This document shows positions 61,173 through 64,000 of a stretch of DNA of 64,000 nt, piece by piece; within the stretch, counting starts at the first letter, position 1; the number at the start of each line of letters is the position of its first letter. A program made the translations under genes and the position numbers. The notes under the pieces are model-generated. The model was not told the DNA's origin. It saw nothing but the letters and a program-made list of their open reading frames with translations, and ran no database searches. This DNA is from Chitinophaga polysaccharea. Its GTDB lineage: Bacteria; Bacteroidota; Bacteroidia; Chitinophagales; Chitinophagaceae. The DNA is taken from NCBI RefSeq assembly GCF_902150045.1, contig NZ_CABFVU010000002.1, positions 1,352,001 through 1,416,000 on the forward strand. Reading direction: 5' to 3'.

Positions 61173-61646
61173 ATTAGTATACAGTAATAATAAGAGTAAT
61201 AAGCGCCATTCGATTTTGTCTACAGATATTATATCTCATATCTAAACTTGTTAGAAACCAGATAATGAAATTAGAAATTGTTATTGATTGGTTACGAACA
61301 TAGTTTGAAATTTATTTATAGACGCCTTCCTTAATTATTTATCTACAAAAGCTACCCGCCTTTATGTGGAGTAGTTTATATTCTGTTAATTGCATAACTG
61401 AATGCTTCCATAATGATTAAGTCCATTGAGTAATTGATCTGTTGCATTTACTCAGAAGGTTTGAAAGAGTGATTTAAAGGTGTTACAACCTAAGATTTAC
61501 ATTTCAAACCATCTGAATAAATAAATCATAACTATTCAATGAGTGAATACTACTTGTTAGGCAGAGTCACTGGATTTGTACAATGGTGCCCTTTTAAGAT
61601 ACTGACTTTCTAGCCTCAGCCGAACTAGATATTTTTGTCGAATGTA
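61173..61646. other. non-coding gap after the S9 peptidase gene
   Basis: A 474-bp AT-rich stretch with no credible open frame on either strand. A 9-bp inverted repeat GGTTTGAAA/TTTCAAACC (61458-61466 and 61502-61510) is the only clear structure. It may contain a decayed gene or an unrecognised small RNA, but nothing supports either. Confidence 0.5.
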
Positions 61647-61892
61647 TTACATATAGAATGTTATTTGGATTGTAGGACACGGATCATACCATGGAGCAGT
61701 CGAGAGAACTGTTGGTCGACCTGAATCAGTTATAATTGAGTTAATAATTGTTGGAACTGTGCAGTAGGTTCGCCCGCCAGTAACTGTTGGCATATAAAAG
61801 ACAGAATCCATACCTCTTTTTTTGTAAGCTAGAGTACTACAGATGGATGTCAGAGCTATGACTAAGGTTAATAATAGTTTTGCTTTTTTCAT
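61647..61892 (-). CDS. small secreted protein of a three-member paralogous family (divergent copy)
   Basis: An 81-residue protein starting MKKAKLLLTLVIALTSICST, with a signal-like N-terminus that begins with the MKxAKL pattern shared by the next two genes. The mature part has YCTVPTI and DPCPTIQITF, the same two-cysteine frame as its paralogues. It resembles the DUF6520-type small proteins of Bacteroidota (moderate certainty). The ATG at 61892 is preferred to an upstream one at 61940 because the paralogues align from there. It is the most diverged of the three copies. Function unknown. Confidence 0.72.
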   Translation of the reverse strand: MKKAKLLLTLVIALTSICSTLAYKKRGMDSVFYMPTVTGGRTYCTVPTIINSIITDSGRPTVLSTAPWYDPCPTIQITFYM

Positions 61893-62030
61893 TTTAATAG
61901 TTTTTAATTGGTAAGTTGAACGCTGATTTTTATTGCTCAATCACCTCTTTGTTTTTATAAGTTAATTCCTTTCTAGTAGAAATTTGAATCACATTTTATT
62001 GATATTATATATACTTTCCATACCGTTTAT

Positions 62031-62309
62031 TTAGGAATTCAATCGAACCTTCAATGTAATGACAGGACATGGTGCTACCAAAGTATTCGGAGAAATTGAT
62101 GCTCTAGTGGTAAAAGTAGGACCTGGAGTAGGTGTTCCTGGTAGGGCTGCATTTTCTCTGATAGTTGGTACACTACAGTAGCTTTTCCCATCCCATACTG
62201 TTGCAATGTAAAGGTTGATATCTTCCCCTCTGGAACTTTTGAATGCTAATGTGCCACTAATTGTGGCTGCAACGATTATTGTGACTAGCGCTAATTTTGC
62301 ATGTTTCAT
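62031..62309 (-). CDS. small secreted protein of a three-member paralogous family
   Basis: A 92-residue protein with N-terminus MKHAKLALVTIIVAATISGT followed by LAFKSSRGEDINLYIATVWD. The mature part contains YCSVPTIRENAAL and SPNTLVAPCPVITLKV, so two cysteines in a fixed frame. It is closely similar to the 90-residue copy at 62712-62984 and more distantly to that at 61647. All three are on the minus strand with their own leaders. It is probably exported and may form a disulfide, which would suit the thioredoxin-like protein encoded upstream. No enzyme motif is present. Confidence 0.75.
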   Translation of the reverse strand: MKHAKLALVTIIVAATISGTLAFKSSRGEDINLYIATVWDGKSYCSVPTIRENAALPGTPTPGPTFTTRASISPNTLVAPCPVITLKVRLNS

Positions 62310-62711
62310 TGTATGATATTTGAAGAGGTATCGGAGATGCTTTATACTAGGAAGATGTTATTGAAGACATGTCTGAAAGGAGTATGTCTTGTATATTGTG
62401 CCAGTGTTAATTTAGTATAGGGAGTTGGAGTCTTGGATTTTCCTAGATATCTGTTGTACAACTGAGAACTAAATGAAACTTACCGTGCAATTGTCATTTT
62501 ATGGAGTTATATAAGTTTTTAATCATCCGATATTAATAGCTTTTTTACCCAGTTAACTTAATATGATCTCCTAAATATTGTTATACTAGTCCAAGACACA
62601 AGTTGTTTTAGATGAGAGCTATCAGAATGATAGCTCTCATCTTTGAACTCATTTGAATGGATATTAACTAATATTTGTTAAAATCCAACTATATGCAATA
62701 TAGTCGTGAGT
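62310..62711. other. non-coding gap between two small paralogues
   Basis: A 402-bp AT-rich stretch without credible genes. It holds the strong hairpin at 62611-62641 and otherwise probably only the promoter of the 62031-62309 gene. Each paralogue seems to be transcribed from its own promoter rather than as one operon. Confidence 0.55.
62611..62641 (-). terminator. strong hairpin after a small secreted protein gene
   Basis: A perfect 14-bp stem GATGAGAGCTATCA / TGATAGCTCTCATC with a 3-nt loop lies 70 bp beyond the stop of the 62712-62984 gene. There is no long T-run, so it could be a terminator or a 3'-end stabiliser. Confidence 0.6.
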
Positions 62712-62984
62712 TTATTGATTAACCTTTAATGTAATGGTAGGGCAAGGAGCTACCAGAGTGTTAGGAGACAGTGATGCCACTGTGGTGAATGTTGCACCTG
62801 TACCAGGACCACTTTGCAATGTAGCATTTTCTCTGATAGCCGGAACACTGCAGTAAGTTTTTCCGTCTACTATACTTGCTGTGTAAAGGTTTACATCAGT
62901 GGTTCTAGAAGCTTTGAATGCGAGTGCGCCTCCAACTACAGCCAAAACGGCTACTGCGGTTAATGCTAATTTTGCTTGTTTCAT
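62712..62984 (-). CDS. small secreted protein of a three-member paralogous family
   Basis: A 90-residue protein starting MKQAKLALTAVAVLAVVGGA, then LAFKASRTTDVNLYTASIVD. The two cysteines lie in YCSVPAIRENATL and SPNTLVAPCPTITLKV. The signal-like N-terminus and the short mature domain fit the DUF6520-type family seen in Chitinophaga and Pedobacter relatives (moderate certainty). It is the copy closest to the thioredoxin-like gene (135 bp away) and could be its main partner. Function unknown. Confidence 0.75.
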   Translation of the reverse strand: MKQAKLALTAVAVLAVVGGALAFKASRTTDVNLYTASIVDGKTYCSVPAIRENATLQSGPGTGATFTTVASLSPNTLVAPCPTITLKVNQ

Positions 62985-63119
62985 AATGATAGATGCTTTT
63001 TAGAATCAAAAAGCTAAACTTTACTAAGAATTAATAATGCCTACTCGTTTATAATGGTTTTCGGCTTCCCCATTTCAGCTAATCTCTTAGTGTTAGACTA
63101 GCCTTTGTTGCGCAACATT

Positions 63120-63746
63120 TTAGATCTTCGATACAGCTATTATTTGCTCAGGGCTGATCCCACCGACGAAAGCACCTTTGAGTCTTTTGTCTTTTCCATA
63201 TATTGCGATATATGGAACTACAGCGGTGTCGAAATATTTTCCAAAGAAAGAAGAATAGTCGATGCCAATTTCTATATTGCTGTACTTTTTTAAGTCGAAT
63301 TCATTTGAGAATAATTTCATTTCCTGAAATGAATATGATGTTAGCATGTAAAATTGAATGTTCGATAATTTTGATATATTCTTTATTATTTCTCTCATTT
63401 CTTTTTGGCAAAATGGACAATAAGGGCTAAAGTAGAATAAGACAATTGGATGCCCTATTGGAATGCTATCAGTATTAAAAGTTGTTAAACTGTCTGAAAG
63501 TAGTAAGTTGAATGACGGCATTATATGTCCTTCTTTGCTTGTCTGTATTGGTTGGACAAATATTGACTGCCTTCCAATTAATGATTTTTTTATTATTGAG
63601 TTTACTCCAAAATATAGAATCAACCCCGATAGTACTATTATTGTATATTGTATTCTTTCTTTTTTTAACATGGCAGTATCGATTAGTACGTTCATCCAGA
63701 TATGTGTCTTATTAAGATTAGGTAATTGAATTGGGATTGTCGTCAT
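63120..63746 (-). CDS. membrane-anchored thioredoxin-like protein (CPFC)
   Basis: A 208-residue protein. A membrane helix at about residues 33-50 (TIIVLSGLILYFGVNS) is followed by a TlpA/redoxin-type thioredoxin domain. The active site is IVLFYFSPYCPFCQKEMREI with Cys110 and Cys113; the cis-proline loop is TAVVPYIAIYG. The redox domain would face the periplasm. Its start codon overlaps the stop of the upstream membrane-protein gene (ATGA), indicating translational coupling. It may reduce or form the disulfides of the nearby small secreted proteins (inference). Confidence 0.85.
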   Translation of the reverse strand: MTTIPIQLPNLNKTHIWMNVLIDTAMLKKERIQYTIIVLSGLILYFGVNSIIKKSLIGRQSIFVQPIQTSKEGHIMPSFNLLLSDSLTTFNTDSIPIGHPIVLFYFSPYCPFCQKEMREIIKNISKLSNIQFYMLTSYSFQEMKLFSNEFDLKKYSNIEIGIDYSSFFGKYFDTAVVPYIAIYGKDKRLKGAFVGGISPEQIIAVSKI

Positions 63747-64000
63747 ACTTTATAAACATCTAATCCAATTGCAGATTTTATAAGAAATTCGAGTAGGAAG
63801 ACCGCAAATGAAAAGGATACTAAAATTGGAAATAGTTGAAATCTAAGGGCTATTGGAGAAGCAAGAACACTAAATAAAAAGTTTACTATCCATAGTGTAA
63901 TAATCAACAGCATACCATGATTTAACCTAGGATGATGTTTGTGGCCTTTTAATATTAAAAAGCTAATAAGAGTGAATAACAGAACGATGTTCATGGTGCC
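63743..64000 (-). CDS. multi-spanning membrane protein, C-terminal part
   Basis: The frame is open to the window edge, so the true start is probably outside; the visible part has 85 codons. It contains about three hydrophobic helices (NIVLLFTLISFLILKG, MLLIITLWIVNFLFSVLAS, LFPILVSFSFAVFLLEFLI). The final residues overlap the thioredoxin-like gene in an ATGA junction. In related cassettes a MauE/DoxX-type membrane protein precedes a redoxin gene, and this may be such a protein, but the visible part is too short to confirm it. Confidence 0.55.
   Translation of the reverse strand, partial: GTMNIVLLFTLISFLILKGHKHHPRLNHGMLLIITLWIVNFLFSVLASPIALRFQLFPILVSFSFAVFLLEFLIKSAIGLDVYKV

Noticed and set aside
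61647..62984. RiPP or bacteriocin precursor genes
   Set aside because: No double-glycine leader, modification enzyme or peptide exporter is visible; the N-termini look like ordinary signal peptides. It remains possible outside the window.
50311..64000. Prophage or integrative conjugative element
   Set aside because: The AT-rich region has no integrase, phage structural, relaxase or Tra genes within the window; only metabolic and transport genes are seen.
1..64000. tRNA or rRNA genes
   Set aside because: Intergenic spaces were read for cloverleaf-like and conserved rRNA sequences and none was recognised.

Overview
This window is chromosomal DNA of a Bacteroidota bacterium, most likely a Chitinophaga-type member of the Chitinophagaceae. 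The reasons are three SusC/SusD pairs whose SusC proteins carry an N-terminal STN domain, two ECF-sigma/FecR modules placed directly upstream of susC, TPR-LuxR and WYL regulators, many Sec-exported lipoproteins, and several promoters of the Bacteroidota type (TAnnTTTG). No tRNA, rRNA, CRISPR array, integrase or complete insertion sequence was seen.

Layout. 1-6.5 kb holds housekeeping and stress genes: a DUF3037/HipA-like kinase pair, an AlkZ-type winged-helix DNA glycosylase homologue, a WYL regulator, an unknown exported protein, a divergent HxlR regulator/QorB-like quinone oxidoreductase pair with palindromic operators, and an aldo/keto reductase. 6.5-15 kb is a five-gene minus-strand operon (TonB receptor, beta-helix lipoprotein, beta-propeller phytase, metallophosphoesterase, diheme cytochrome c peroxidase) that looks like a surface phytate/phosphate-ester system. 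It is preceded by an array of six CGTNNNCA half-sites. 15-17.7 kb carries a TPR-LuxR regulator and a secreted 3-keto-disaccharide hydrolase (DUF1080).

17.8-31.4 kb is polysaccharide utilisation locus (PUL) 1: sigma, FecR, SusC, SusD, an unrecognised lipoprotein with a duplicated module, an exported protein with an ApbE flavinylation motif, an exported FAD-dependent oxidoreductase and ApbE itself. It reads as a SusCD locus whose enzymes are extracytoplasmic flavoproteins rather than glycosidases. 31.5-35.7 kb contains small regulatory and metabolic genes. 35.7-46.7 kb is PUL 2 (sigma, FecR, SusC, SusD on the minus strand, with a divergent zinc dehydrogenase and GH78 alpha-L-rhamnosidase), suggesting rhamnose-containing glycans. 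46.8-50.3 kb has a TPR protein, a short-chain dehydrogenase behind a strong leader hairpin, and an AraC-type regulator.

From about 50.6 kb the DNA becomes clearly more AT-rich. It holds PUL 3 (SusC, SusD and a GH2 enzyme with a long helical C-terminal extension), a divergent secreted S9 peptidase, three tiny paralogous secreted proteins with a conserved cysteine pair, and a membrane-anchored thioredoxin-like protein translationally coupled to a membrane protein that runs off the window. The strongest candidates for something undescribed are the SusCD-linked flavinylated redox system (27.5-31.4 kb) and the small-secreted-protein/thioredoxin cassette (61.6-64 kb).
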